Positions 8,236-16,977 of a stretch of 64,000 nucleotides of DNA are shown here, piece after piece; position 1 is the stretch's first letter; every line of letters begins with the position of its first letter. The stretch comes from CAWCCP01 sp963701245 (GTDB lineage Bacteria; Patescibacteriota; Saccharimonadia; Saccharimonadales; UBA4665). The notes under the pieces were generated by a model that did not search any database, had not been told where the DNA came from, and saw only the letters and a list, made by a program, of their open reading frames with translations. The stretch spans positions 1,302,001 to 1,366,000 of the forward strand of contig OY969576.1 of assembly GCA_963701245.1 (NCBI GenBank), in the 5' to 3' direction. The position numbers and the translations under genes were made by a program.

Positions 8236-9352
8236 GCTACTCTCAACTTACTAGCGCAACATAAGCTCGTTAGCCTCGGCTTCTCCTTTCTCATTTAATA
8301 GCTTACTAAATGCCTCGTATGGTGTACGGTATTCTAGCACTTTCCTCGGCCTCCCATTTAACAGATGCTGCACTTGTTTAAGCTGTTTACGGCTGATCAG
8401 ATTGAAGTCAGTACCTTTCGGGAAAAACTGCCGGATTAAACCATTGGTATTTTCATTGGTTCCGCGCTGCCAAGGACTCTGCGGATCAGCAAAGTAGACC
8501 TTCATGTTGGCCTGTGCACTAAAAAGCTTATGCCGGGCCATCTCACTGCCACGGTCGTAGGTGAGTGTCAGCTTCATCTGCTGCGGCAGGTACTTCATTT
8601 CCCGGGCAAAGGCTTTGGCTACGTGCTCAGCTTGCTTGCTCGTAACGGGCACTAAAATGGTTGCCCGGGTAGTACGTTCGACGAGCGTACCAATAGCCGA
8701 ATGGCTGCCTTTACCCACGACGAGATCACCTTCCCAATGTCCGGGGATGATACGATCCTCAACCTCTTTTGGTCGCTCTTCAATACTGATCAGGTTTGGT
8801 ATTGGGCTAAATTTGGTCCGATCACCAACAGAGCGCCGCGGACCGCGCCTCGCTTTCTGTTGCCGCAAACTCATCACTAACTCTTTCTTAAGCTCTCCCC
8901 GAGCCAAACAGTAAATGTACGTGTAGATAGTCTCATGAGACACATGCATAGTCATGTCATTAGGATACGTGACTTTTAATCGGGCGGCTATCTGCTCGGG
9001 TGACCAGTGTAGTTTAAGGTGATCGACAACATATGTTCGCAAACGGTCATTGGCAAGTAGCTTAGGCGGTGCTTTAGCCCGGTGATTACGTTTCTTTAGC
9101 GCCATTTCTTGAGCAAAGGTAGCCCGATAGAACCTTGGGCTGTAGCGCAAGCGAGATAGCTCCCGGCTAACAGTACTTGTATCACGTCCAAGCAATTGCG
9201 CAATTTGTCCGAGTGATTGTCTTTGAGCTAAACATCGACTAATCTCCTCACGTTCCAGTGCGCTTAATCTCCAATACTTTACTGGTTGTTTCATAGTAGT
9301 TCTAGCCTAACAGCTGAAACTACTTATGTTGCGTTAGGTTTTAGAGAGTAGC
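8236..9352 (-). mobile_element. IS30-family insertion sequence, 1117 bp
   Basis: Imperfect 30-bp terminal inverted repeats run 8236-8265 and 9323-9352, each beginning GCTACTCTC and ending CGCAACATAAG. CTC is repeated on both sides (8233-8235 and 9353-9355), a 3-bp target duplication that fits IS30. The insertion splits the left terminal repeat of the IS66 element, so it is the younger of the two. Confidence 0.85.
8251..9294 (-). CDS. IS30-family transposase
   Basis: The 347-residue protein has the IS30 N-terminal helix-turn-helix (LSALEREEISRCLAQRQS, with DTSTVSREL at about 39-47). The DDE core shows GHWEGDLVVGK (D, about residue 189), TYDRGSEM (D, about 247) and GTNENTNGLIRQFFPKGTDF (E, about 282). 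Length is usual for the family and the frame is intact. Its stop overlaps the element's left terminal repeat. Confidence 0.95.
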   Translation of the reverse strand: MKQPVKYWRLSALEREEISRCLAQRQSLGQIAQLLGRDTSTVSRELSRLRYSPRFYRATFAQEMALKKRNHRAKAPPKLLANDRLRTYVVDHLKLHWSPEQIAARLKVTYPNDMTMHVSHETIYTYIYCLARGELKKELVMSLRQQKARRGPRRSVGDRTKFSPIPNLISIEERPKEVEDRIIPGHWEGDLVVGKGSHSAIGTLVERTTRATILVPVTSKQAEHVAKAFAREMKYLPQQMKLTLTYDRGSEMARHKLFSAQANMKVYFADPQSPWQRGTNENTNGLIRQFFPKGTDFNLISRKQLKQVQHLLNGRPRKVLEYRTPYEAFSKLLNEKGEAEANELMLR

Positions 9353-9401
9353 CTCCCACCCTCCATGCTAGACTAGGGATAGTTCGTCAAACACAAAAAC
9401 T

Positions 9402-10886
9402 ATGTCTAGAAAACCACTTAATTCTTCTGTTATAGCTGAACGCATGATTCGATTCCGTAATCTAGAGAAGTTATATAAACTTAGTAAGCAACGACACAAC
9501 CTCCAGAATAAACAGATCGCTACATTAAAGCGAATAAGCACCAAACAGCAAGAACTGCTAGATGATCAAATGGTCCTCATAGAGACTCAAGCTATTCGCA
9601 TTGCTGAACTGGAAGCCATGGTTTTCGGTAAGAAAAAGAAGCCACCAATTGGTACACTGCCTAAAGATCAAGATAAGCCGACTCCTCCTCCGAAACCACT
9701 TCGCAGTAAGGACTCATTTAAACGAACAATTCCAACCAAGGAAGCCGTCACTAACACTGTACCCGTGCCTGTAGGCCAGTGTGCCTGTGGTGGTCAACTC
9801 ACTGACATCACCACTCACGATCGGTATGTCGAAGATATTCCACTTCCAGATATTACTGCTGACTACACTGCCAGGTTAGTGACTAAGTACCTGGTTGCTC
9901 GGGGTATCTGTACCAAATGCGGCAAAGTAACCTCTGGCAAGGATTTAGGCGGATCGATCGTATCTCTTGGCCCAAATGTTCGTTTACTGGTTACGCATCT
10001 CATCGCTGGTCTAGGCATAAGCTATAGCCAGGTAGCCAGTTTACTACTCAGTTTGTACGGTCTCACCATGACTGACAGTGAGATAGCAAGAATATTGCAG
10101 AAACAGCACCAAAAATGGCAACCGCAATACCAACAACTCCTGAGTGACATCCGGAGTTCACCAGTGGTTCATAGTGATGAAAGTCCCTGGCCAATCCAGG
10201 ATTTGCAAGGAGCTGGCTATGCCTGGAATCTCAGTGATGGCCTGAGTCCGAAAGTTTGTTTTGCTCTTCAGAACAGTCGTGGTGCCGCACATGCCAAAAC
10301 ACTGTTTGGAGTAGATACCAAGCAGCCATTTAGCGGTACCCGGATTAGTGATGACTATGGTGCCTACCGGACATTGCCCGGGCTGCAGCAACTGTGCTGG
10401 GTTCATCTGTATCGATGTATTCGTGACCTGAGATACAATGACAACTTATCCGAAGAACAATTGCCTTATGTACAACGGTGGTATGAACAGTTTGCCGCTA
10501 TCTACCAAGACCTTGACATGTACCTGGGTGAGCCGTTTGATGAAGCGGTCAGAAGTATGCAAGCTGATGAGTTATGGCAAAGGGTACAGGAACTATGTCA
10601 GTATCCAGTACCAGCAATTGGTGAACCAGAGAAGCTAACCAGACTCAAGGCCCAGTTAACTAGAGCCGGCAAGGATAAACTATTCGTCTGTCTTCCTAAC
10701 AATACGCCTTGTGACAATAACCGAGCCGAACGGGATTTAAGACAATTAGTCATAAAACGTAAGCGATCCTTCGGTAGTAAAAGTGAGAAAGGAGCTCAGG
10801 CCTTAGCTACAGTCCTATCCATCTGTACAACTAATTGGCGTATGAATCCAGCCACTTACTTCCAGAGCTTAGCCACGCTCGGGTAG
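9402..10886 (+). CDS. IS66-family transposase (TnpC type)
   Basis: The 494-residue protein starts with a coiled coil (about 20-75). A zinc-finger-like region follows (CACGG at about residue 127 and CTKCGK at about 170), then the DDE_Tnp_IS66 domain. Catalytic residues are D in VVHSDESPW (about 255), D in ISDDYGAYR (about 313) and E in NNRAERDLRQLVIKRK (about 443). The C-terminus (NPATYFQSL) is the IS66 type. Its promoter side has been cut by the IS30, so expression may now depend on IS30 sequences. Confidence 0.93.
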   Translation: MSRKPLNSSVIAERMIRFRNLEKLYKLSKQRHNLQNKQIATLKRISTKQQELLDDQMVLIETQAIRIAELEAMVFGKKKKPPIGTLPKDQDKPTPPPKPLRSKDSFKRTIPTKEAVTNTVPVPVGQCACGGQLTDITTHDRYVEDIPLPDITADYTARLVTKYLVARGICTKCGKVTSGKDLGGSIVSLGPNVRLLVTHLIAGLGISYSQVASLLLSLYGLTMTDSEIARILQKQHQKWQPQYQQLLSDIRSSPVVHSDESPWPIQDLQGAGYAWNLSDGLSPKVCFALQNSRGAAHAKTLFGVDTKQPFSGTRISDDYGAYRTLPGLQQLCWVHLYRCIRDLRYNDNLSEEQLPYVQRWYEQFAAIYQDLDMYLGEPFDEAVRSMQADELWQRVQELCQYPVPAIGEPEKLTRLKAQLTRAGKDKLFVCLPNNTPCDNNRAERDLRQLVIKRKRSFGSKSEKGAQALATVLSICTTNWRMNPATYFQSLATLG

Positions 10887-10969
10887 GGTGGGAGCAGTTA
10901 CTATACTCCTAGATTCTATCTTCCCACCATACATCTTGCACACTTTCACTAAACTAGAAAGGAGTGAAA

Positions 10970-11953
10970 GTGAGATACAGGAGAATGACAGAGAAACAAC
11001 TCTTAGTCTACGGGGCTAGGATTAGATTAGGGTGGTTTCGGAAAGCTGAAGAATTAGGGAGCGTGACTGCAGCTTGTGAGTTCTACGGTATACCTAGAAG
11101 AACGTATTACTACTGGTACGCCCGGTATATTGAGAGCAGTAAACAGTTAACAAGTTTGTATGACTTGCCCAGAACACCAAAGTCACATACTGCTGATGTT
11201 GACGAAGATACCGTCAGTCTCATCGTGCAGCTCCGTTTAGGGCTTGGCTATGGCGAGGATGCACTTACGCATATATTGCAAAGAGATTACGGCGTAAACA
11301 TCTCACATCATGGCGTCGGTAATGTCCTGAAGCGTGCTGGACTCCTAACGCCGAGAAAGCGACACGCTCGTCAACATCGCCGACTTAACGATTATCCCTA
11401 CCAACCAGGAGAAGTCGGCCAAATGGACGTCAAACACTGGAAGCGGGCAGCCTACCAGTACGACCTCATTGACTGTGCCACCAGGATTAAGTACAAACGA
11501 CTGTACCCGGGACATGATCCGACCTATACTGTCGACTTTCTAGAGCACGCCACTCGTTTCTTTGCCCCGGCTTTCGCGTTTCAGTGCATACAAACTGACA
11601 ATGGTTTGGAGTTTGTCTATGATCACTTGCCGCAAACCAAACCAGAGACGCGAACTGTCGTACAACGTTGGCTTGATGTCCATGGTATTCGTCATGGTCG
11701 GATACCGGCTTACTCGCCGTATTTGAATGGCAGGATTGAACGCTCACATGGCGTTGACAAAGACCGCTACAAACGATTGACAACATATAGCTATGACAAA
11801 TCCGAGCTACAAGCATTTCTGGTCGACGACTGCCTGGACTACAACTTCTACCGGCCGCACAGTATGTTGGGCATGATGACTCCCGTCGAATACTTACAAA
11901 GTATACCGGGGTACGAACATGCTAATCTAGATACAAGTGTGCTTGTTGTTTAG
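10970..11953 (+). CDS. IS481-like DDE transposase
   Basis: The 327-residue protein has an N-terminal helix-turn-helix (SVTAACEFYGIPRRTYYYWYARY). The rve core has QMDVKHW (D, about residue 150), QTDNGLEF (D, about 208) and YLNGRIERSHGVDKDRY (E, about 259). NFYRPHSMLGMMTPVEYL is the typical IS481/IS3 end. GTG at 10970 is preferred as start because AAAGGAG (10958-10964) overlaps the earlier GTG at 10964. I could not identify inverted repeats in the 70 bp on either side, so the element may have lost its ends. Confidence 0.85.
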   Translation: MRYRRMTEKQLLVYGARIRLGWFRKAEELGSVTAACEFYGIPRRTYYYWYARYIESSKQLTSLYDLPRTPKSHTADVDEDTVSLIVQLRLGLGYGEDALTHILQRDYGVNISHHGVGNVLKRAGLLTPRKRHARQHRRLNDYPYQPGEVGQMDVKHWKRAAYQYDLIDCATRIKYKRLYPGHDPTYTVDFLEHATRFFAPAFAFQCIQTDNGLEFVYDHLPQTKPETRTVVQRWLDVHGIRHGRIPAYSPYLNGRIERSHGVDKDRYKRLTTYSYDKSELQAFLVDDCLDYNFYRPHSMLGMMTPVEYLQSIPGYEHANLDTSVLVV

Positions 11954-12016
11954 TGGGTGGACCCTGCTACACAGTACTACACAGCACTTTATATGCCCTG
12001 CCACTTTAATAAGACT

Positions 12017-13345
12017 CTACTGTCGTTTCGTTTTACGGATTAAATCTTGAAGCTTGTCGGAATGCATTACTGGATAATTGTATGCTGAACTTACAGACAG
12101 TATTTCGTTTGGAAAGCTTTTTAACCGTTGTTGATGTGCTTTTCTTAGTGAAAGTAAATCCTGGGACTTTAGCATAGATTGACCGTCTTTAAATACTACC
12201 TGTAACAACGGTTCGCCTAGCGGAGTTTCATCCACTAGCCCGACAATATCATTTACGGCAACATTATTTTTGTAGACACGATAGGCTTGTTTCAAGCCAG
12301 GTAAATTTTGTTTCTGAGGAGAATCTTTCATTGTGTCTCGTGTAGCACTACCGTGCACAATATGGGACAATTTATATACCATTTCGAGAGTTGGCGCATC
12401 AATCGAGGTATCCATTTTTGTACCAACACCAAACCCATCAACAGGCAGTTTTATTGCGATAAATTCGGCAATAGTTTTTTCATCTAAGTCACCACTTAAG
12501 AAAATATTAATATTTTTAAGTCCAAGTCCGTCTAAAATTTTTCGCACTTCTCTTGTTACTTCAACTAAGTCACCACTATCAATTCGTACAGCCTGAATAT
12601 TGAGAGCCTGCGAGTGTGCTATATCGCCAATTATTTGTGCTGCTATTAAAGGGTCATAGGTATCAATCAAGAGGGTATTTTGTGTAGGGTATTGTTTTAA
12701 ATACGCGTTAAATGCTTCTGATTCAGTAGCAAATGACTGAATAAATGAGTGTGCCATTGTGCCGAAAACTGGAATTTTATATGTCTTACCAGCCAAAACA
12801 TTGGAGGTGCCATCGGCTCCCACTAAATAGGATGTATACGCAGCTGCCATTGCAGCATCTTGACCATGACTACGCCGGGCACCAAAATCTATGACGCTCT
12901 TACTTTTAGATGCAGAAACGACTCGTGATGCTTTCGTAGCTAATAAACTATGAAGATGAACAATATTTATAAGACTAGTCTCAATTATCTGCGCCTCAAT
13001 CAACGGCGCTGTAACTTTCATAATTGGTTCTGACCCAAAAAATATTTCTCCCTCCGAAAGACTTTCAATTTGACCGCTAAATCTAAAATTTTTTAAGTAA
13101 TTTAGGAAGTCTTCTGTGAAAAGTCCAAGTGTACGCAGATACTCTATATCTTCACTATCGAAGTGTAACGATTCAAGATGCGTGATGACTGCTGCTAAGC
13201 CAGTAAAAACCATATAATTTCTTTGTGACGGCAAGCGACGGACAAATAAATCAAAAGTAGCCTGGTCATTTACTCGACCCGCCGAAAAATATGTCGCTGC
13301 CATAGTCAATTCATACAGGTCAATAAAGATTGGGTGGGTTCGCAT
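12017..13345 (-). CDS. pncB: Nicotinate phosphoribosyltransferase
   Basis: The 442-residue enzyme joins nicotinate to PRPP, giving nicotinate mononucleotide for NAD salvage. It starts IFIDLYELTMAATYF, the usual NAPRT N-terminus. It carries DFGARRSHGQDAAMAAAY (about residues 152-169), FGTMAHSFIQSF (about 192-203), LLIDTYDP (about 227-234), AVRIDSGDL (about 255-263) and FGVGTKMDTS (about 306-315), all active-site segments. TAAAAT lies 8 nt before the ATG on the minus strand, so it may be leaderless. It stands alone and is convergent with the IS481-like gene. Confidence 0.95.
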   Translation of the reverse strand: MRTHPIFIDLYELTMAATYFSAGRVNDQATFDLFVRRLPSQRNYMVFTGLAAVITHLESLHFDSEDIEYLRTLGLFTEDFLNYLKNFRFSGQIESLSEGEIFFGSEPIMKVTAPLIEAQIIETSLINIVHLHSLLATKASRVVSASKSKSVIDFGARRSHGQDAAMAAAYTSYLVGADGTSNVLAGKTYKIPVFGTMAHSFIQSFATESEAFNAYLKQYPTQNTLLIDTYDPLIAAQIIGDIAHSQALNIQAVRIDSGDLVEVTREVRKILDGLGLKNINIFLSGDLDEKTIAEFIAIKLPVDGFGVGTKMDTSIDAPTLEMVYKLSHIVHGSATRDTMKDSPQKQNLPGLKQAYRVYKNNVAVNDIVGLVDETPLGEPLLQVVFKDGQSMLKSQDLLSLRKAHQQRLKSFPNEILSVSSAYNYPVMHSDKLQDLIRKTKRQ

Positions 13346-13474
13346 TACATCCTATTTTAACAGTTGTGTGCTTCTTCTAAGTGATGCAAGCATTGAATAT
13401 TTATTACGAGAAAATCCGGAGAAATATAATCACTGGCCCAACAAAGAATATTTTTTATATACTATGGTAAATAA

Positions 13475-14149
13475 ATGATTGAACTTATTATCTTCGATTG
13501 GGATGACGTTTTCACCCTCGGTTCCACGAACGGTTATAAAAAGTGCTATCACGAAGCAGCCGTTGGTGTTGGAATGCATTTAAGCCCAGCAGAAGAAGCA
13601 TCACGTATAAATGCCAAATGGGGTGCTTCCCACTATGACGAGTTAGCTGAACTAGTAAAAGATCAACCTGAATTATTAGATAAAGCGATAGTCATTTACG
13701 AGAATAGTTTATTTGGAAATACATTCGTGGATTGTTTGAGCATAGTTCCTGGTAGTGTCGATTTACTTAGAAAACTCACCAAAAACTATAAACTAGCGCT
13801 TGCTACAGGAGTCCACCCTAAGTTATTACGCGAACGTATTATGCCGAAATTTGGGATAAATCCTGATTGGTTTCAACAAATAGTCACGGCCTATGATTTA
13901 GATGATCCGAGTCATGCGAAACCCCATCCGTATAGTGTGCGTAGAATCCTCAAGACTCAAAATGTTGCTGCCGAAAATACTATTCTGGTTGGTGATGCCT
14001 CTCAAGACGTACTCATGGCTCAAAAGGCAAATGTTGAACCAATTGTTGTTTTAACTGGTCACTTAAACTTGCAAGAAGCAAAAACGTTTAACGTCTCACA
14101 TATCATTCCGAACGACTCACAGCTAGATAAAATATTGCATCGTATGTAA
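13475..14149 (+). CDS. HAD-superfamily hydrolase
   Basis: The 224-residue protein has HAD motif I as FDWDDVFT (D8, D10), motif II as LATG (about residues 110-113), motif III as the AKPHPY lysine (about 149-154) and motif IV as VGDASQD (about 171-177). An alpha-helical C1 cap lies between motifs I and II, as in phosphoglycolate- or beta-phosphoglucomutase-like phosphatases. The fourth position of motif I is D rather than G, which is tolerated. The natural substrate is unknown. A TACTAT hexamer ends 9 nt before the ATG. Confidence 0.85.
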   Translation: MIELIIFDWDDVFTLGSTNGYKKCYHEAAVGVGMHLSPAEEASRINAKWGASHYDELAELVKDQPELLDKAIVIYENSLFGNTFVDCLSIVPGSVDLLRKLTKNYKLALATGVHPKLLRERIMPKFGINPDWFQQIVTAYDLDDPSHAKPHPYSVRRILKTQNVAAENTILVGDASQDVLMAQKANVEPIVVLTGHLNLQEAKTFNVSHIIPNDSQLDKILHRM

Positions 14150-14219
14150 CAATTTTAGAAAGAGAAAGCTCATAGCTATTTCTGTGTGAAACATCTATAA
14201 AATTGCTATCATAAAACAT

Positions 14220-14807
14220 ATGCAAAAAATCGAGCGTTTAGCCAATTTTAGTGATGCGGTGGTGGCAATTGCGGTGACCCTTTTAGTGTTACCACTAACC
14301 GAACGAGCAGCGAGTATACGCATAGTATCGTTTCGTGATTTTAAAGAGGCCTTTACGCATCTTATATTTATTTTTTTACTGAGCTTTGTAGTTGTCTGTC
14401 GCTACTGGTTAGTACAACATGGATTAATCAACTCTCTTAAGACATTTAATAATAGGGTATTTTGGTTGAATGCAGCCTGGCTTATGTCGATTGCACTCAT
14501 TCCATTCACTTCTGAAATAATTGGCAATTCGAATGCCAATAGTGCGCTCATTACTGGTATTTATATCGGTTCTCTTTTACTCACAAGCTACATTGGTTTC
14601 GCAATGAAATGGGTAATACTTCGCTCGCCAGAATTGCAAAAAGCGTCTTTAGGATCCCTTCGCCATTGCTATAGTGGTCTTGCGGTTACAGCCATGACGT
14701 TAGCTTTAGTTGTTAGTATTATTTTCCCGACTATTGGTCCATTGGCATTATTAATTATGATCCCCCTCGGCTTCTCTGATAAAAGAATGCAACGGAAAAC
14801 TTCATAA
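14220..14807 (+). CDS. TMEM175-like / DUF1211 membrane protein
   Basis: The 195-residue protein begins RLANFSDAVVAIAVTLLVLPL. This is the RxxxFSD signature of bacterial TMEM175 proteins, which in characterised members form potassium-permeable channels. It has about six hydrophobic segments, one family repeat. Bacterial members normally assemble as tetramers. An extended -10 (TGCTATCAT, ending 14212) lies 7 nt before the ATG. Channel activity here is inferred from the family only. Confidence 0.8.
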   Translation: MQKIERLANFSDAVVAIAVTLLVLPLTERAASIRIVSFRDFKEAFTHLIFIFLLSFVVVCRYWLVQHGLINSLKTFNNRVFWLNAAWLMSIALIPFTSEIIGNSNANSALITGIYIGSLLLTSYIGFAMKWVILRSPELQKASLGSLRHCYSGLAVTAMTLALVVSIIFPTIGPLALLIMIPLGFSDKRMQRKTS

Positions 14808-14846
14808 ACGGATCGTTCACAACACATTTTTTGTTACAATGAGCTC

Positions 14847-15230
14847 ATGAAAGACATTGAACAAACGTATACGAATCACGCACCAGTAGATAAAGTATGG
14901 CAAGCACTTACTGATGCAAAGTTAATAGATACATGGGGTGCAGGACCTTCAGAATTTGATTCGAATGAAGGTGGCGCGTTCAGTCTTTGGGGTGGTGATA
15001 TTCATGGTACAAACACTAAAGTCATTGTCAATCAGCTTCTTGAAGAAGATTGGTATGGACATGATAATCCCGAAAGATGCTACAAGGTTCGTTTCGAAAT
15101 GAGCGAAAATGCTACTATCACAACCATAAAACTACATCAAAAAGATGTGCCAGACAATGAAGTCGATGATTTTTCTGAAGGCTGGAAGGATTACTATTTT
15201 GATCCTATCAAACAGCTGCTTGAAACGTGA
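14847..15230 (+). CDS. SRPBCC (AHSA1-like) domain protein
   Basis: The 127-residue protein opens with IEQTYTNHAPVDKVWQALTDAKLIDTWGAG, the first strand and helices of an AHSA1/START-like fold. It ends with FSEGWKDYYFDPIKQLLE, the typical long C-terminal helix. Such proteins bind hydrophobic ligands or chaperone partners; the ligand is unknown. An extended -10 (TGTTACAAT) ends 6 nt before the ATG, a clear leaderless layout. A decayed relative appears at 23376-23549. Confidence 0.82.
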   Translation: MKDIEQTYTNHAPVDKVWQALTDAKLIDTWGAGPSEFDSNEGGAFSLWGGDIHGTNTKVIVNQLLEEDWYGHDNPERCYKVRFEMSENATITTIKLHQKDVPDNEVDDFSEGWKDYYFDPIKQLLET

Positions 15231-15312
15231 CATACATAAAGAACAATACGCTGCCGCATTGAAGTCAAATGGCATAACACCGCAACTACAATGCCTTCGA
15301 CAATGCAAATAG

Positions 15313-15338
15313 AGATTACTTAACTAGTTAAGTAATCT
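15313..15338. promoter_or_regulatory. Perfect 26-bp palindrome, candidate operator (copy 1)
   Basis: The sequence reads AGATTACTTAAC-TA-GTTAAGTAATCT and is perfectly self-complementary over 26 bp. It lies in the 268-bp gap between the SRPBCC gene and the pilin-like gene. Degenerate copies lie at 15425 and 17539. The lack of a loop and of a T-run argues for a protein-binding site rather than a terminator. The rest of the gap holds no gene I can see. Confidence 0.6.
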
Positions 15339-15424
15339 TCATAACCTCTATAGAGAATTAAATTATCAACTATTTTGGCGTTTCGCTGTTACTAGTACTA
15401 GTCGTTAAATCGGTACTCATTTTG

Positions 15425-15448
15425 TATTACTTAACAAGCTAAGTAGTA
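15425..15448. promoter_or_regulatory. Imperfect palindrome, candidate operator (copy 2)
   Basis: TATTACTTAACA-AGCTAAGTAGTA shares the TTACTTAAC half-site with the perfect copy at 15313. It lies 41 bp upstream of the -10 of the pilin-like gene at 15502. Confidence 0.5.
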
Positions 15449-15501
15449 CTTATTCCAATCCACAAGCCTTCCCAATCAGCACAACCTGCTATGCTTAGAT
15501 G

Positions 15502-16005
15502 ATGAATCGTAAGGGTTTCAGTGCGCTTGAGTTCTTATTTATATTTTGCATAGTAGGCGTCATCATTGGAGTATCCTTTTGGTATTTTGATCATCATCAA
15601 ACAATACCAACTCAGCATAAAACTGTGGCGCAGCAAACTGTCATAACTACGCTCGCCACTATTGCTAATTCCGGCTCAACCAATTTTGCTGGTTGGACGA
15701 TCACTATTAATTCCGATGGTAGCGGTAAGTTGGTGTGTAATACTACAACGCTTAAACATAGCTCCTGTGTCAACAACACCTATCCCCCGGGTGCCTTTCC
15801 GATTGCTTCATTTCAACGTGACCTGGCAGACACAAACTTAAGTGGTTATTCTAACGACTGCACCTATTCAGCATCATTTGGCTCGGTCGATACACTTACC
15901 TATGATGGCAAAAACACTGTGGGGATTGATTGTTACGCGTCTACTGAAAAAACACCACTTGCAAACGATATAACAATAATCTTGCATAAAATAAACGTCC
16001 AGTAA
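15502..16005 (+). CDS. Type IV pilin-like protein
   Basis: The 167-residue protein starts MNRKGFSALEFLFIFCIVGVIIG. A basic leader, a G|F cleavage site and the E5-type glutamate precede a roughly 20-residue hydrophobic helix, as in class III-signal (PilD-processed) pseudopilins. The remainder is a small Ser/Thr-rich domain with cysteines at about residues 74, 82, 114 and 137, which could form two disulfides. ATG at 15502 is chosen over the one at 15499 because the -10 TATGCT (15490-15495) is then 6 nt away. No pilus assembly genes are adjacent. Confidence 0.75.
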   Translation: MNRKGFSALEFLFIFCIVGVIIGVSFWYFDHHQTIPTQHKTVAQQTVITTLATIANSGSTNFAGWTITINSDGSGKLVCNTTTLKHSSCVNNTYPPGAFPIASFQRDLADTNLSGYSNDCTYSASFGSVDTLTYDGKNTVGIDCYASTEKTPLANDITIILHKINVQ

Positions 16006-16021
16006 GTTGTAATTACGTTAG

Positions 16022-16050
16022 TTAGTCGGGGTGTCTTATAGGTCTATAAT
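16022..16050 (+). promoter_or_regulatory. Promoter of the Tag-like/YjbQ unit
   Basis: TTAGTC (16022-16027), a 17-bp spacer and a consensus TATAAT (16045-16050). The predicted start at about 16057 leaves a 45-nt leader with AAGGAG before the ATG at 16102, so this unit uses the Shine-Dalgarno route. Confidence 0.6.
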
Positions 16051-16101
16051 GTTACACGTAAACGTACATCTAAAGAAGCTACACGCAGCAAGGAGTGCAC
16101 T

Positions 16102-16575
16102 ATGCCGAATAGCTCCGATTGGCACAATCACAAAATAGACAAGCCAAAAAATGACAACGACTATTTTGAAAGAATGTGCAGAGTAATATTGATGGCAGGT
16201 TTAAACTGGCATACGCTTGAAAAGAAGTGGCCTGGTATTAAAATTGCATTTAATGACTTTAACATTAGCAAAGTAGCAAATTACCAAGAAGCCGACGTTG
16301 AGGAGTTGATGTTAAATCCAGCTGTGATTCGTAATTTACCGAAAATTAGAGCTATTGTGACAAATGCGAAAACCTTTCAAAAAATCAAAAACGACAAAGG
16401 ATCGTTTGCCAACTATTTGTCTGAACTTAGACAAGCGGGTGGGGAGGATGTCATGCGTGAAACACTCGCCAAACAATTTGCTTTTCTAGGAAAAGGCACT
16501 ACTGTGACCTTCTTATTTTCCGTTGGTGAGGATCTGCCAAAAGCACGTAATGAATGGGAAAGTCTGCATAGGTAA
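16102..16575 (+). CDS. DNA-3-methyladenine glycosylase I-like protein lacking the catalytic glutamate
   Basis: The 157-residue protein aligns by eye with Tag: NDYFERMCRVILMAGLNWHTLEKKW (about residues 15-39), DVEELMLNPAVIRNLPKIRAIVTNA (about 66-90) and FLGKGTTVTFLFSVG (about 132-146). In Tag the glutamate of LEGQQAGLSW recognises the methylated base; here the matching position is V. The N-terminal cysteine and C-terminal HxxxC zinc ligands are also missing. It may be a non-zinc variant with another role. It has AAGGAG before the ATG and is 3 bp from yjbQ, so co-transcribed. Confidence 0.7.
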   Translation: MPNSSDWHNHKIDKPKNDNDYFERMCRVILMAGLNWHTLEKKWPGIKIAFNDFNISKVANYQEADVEELMLNPAVIRNLPKIRAIVTNAKTFQKIKNDKGSFANYLSELRQAGGEDVMRETLAKQFAFLGKGTTVTFLFSVGEDLPKARNEWESLHR

Positions 16576-16578
16576 CGT

Positions 16579-16953
16579 ATGAAAGTACAAACTACAAGAA
16601 AAAGAGAAGTCGTTGATATTACTAGTCTGATTGCGAATGATCTACAGGGAGACGGTATGGTACACCTATTTGTTACACACACCACAGCTGCGATTACCAC
16701 TGCTGACCTCGACCCTGGTACAGAAAATGATTATCTGACAGCACTCAAGGCAATGACACCACTTGGTCCATGGAATCATCCACACGACCCAGATCATTTT
16801 CCGGATCATTTGTGGGCTACGGTGATCGGACCAAGCTTGTCTATACCCTTCAAGAATGGAGCTCTCCAGCTCGGAACTTGGCAAAGAATTATATTAGTAG
16901 AATTAAATGGCCCTAAAGATCGGACCATTGAAATTTCCGTTATACACAACTAA
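16579..16953 (+). CDS. yjbQ: YjbQ / UPF0047 family protein
   Basis: The 124-residue protein has the family signatures HTTAAITT (about residues 33-40), HPHDPDHFPDHLWATVIGPSLSIPF (about 64-88) and LGTWQRIILVELNGP (about 94-108). The histidines and aspartates form the metal site. Members can replace thiamine phosphate synthase activity weakly, which is why they are called secondary thiamine-phosphate synthases; the true role is unsettled. It follows the Tag-like gene by 3 bp. Confidence 0.92.
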   Translation: MKVQTTRKREVVDITSLIANDLQGDGMVHLFVTHTTAAITTADLDPGTENDYLTALKAMTPLGPWNHPHDPDHFPDHLWATVIGPSLSIPFKNGALQLGTWQRIILVELNGPKDRTIEISVIHN

Positions 16954-16977
16954 GCAGAGAGGAAGGTTACTACCTTT

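Larger units (their letters stand above)
8226..10901 (+). mobile_element. IS66-family element, interrupted by IS30
   Basis: The left terminal repeat is GTAACTGCTC (8226-8235) continued after the IS30 by CCACCCT (9356-9362). The right end at 10885-10901 is the exact inverse of GTAACTGCTCCCACCCT. GTAA tips are usual in IS66. The flanks CATACTCC (8218-8225) and TATACTCC (10902-10909) form an 8-bp target duplication with one mismatch, the size expected for IS66. Only a tnpC-type transposase is present; the tnpA and tnpB accessory genes are absent. Confidence 0.8.

Noticed and set aside
10902..12010. Terminal inverted repeats of the IS481-like element
   Set aside because: No convincing pair could be matched by eye on either side of the transposase.
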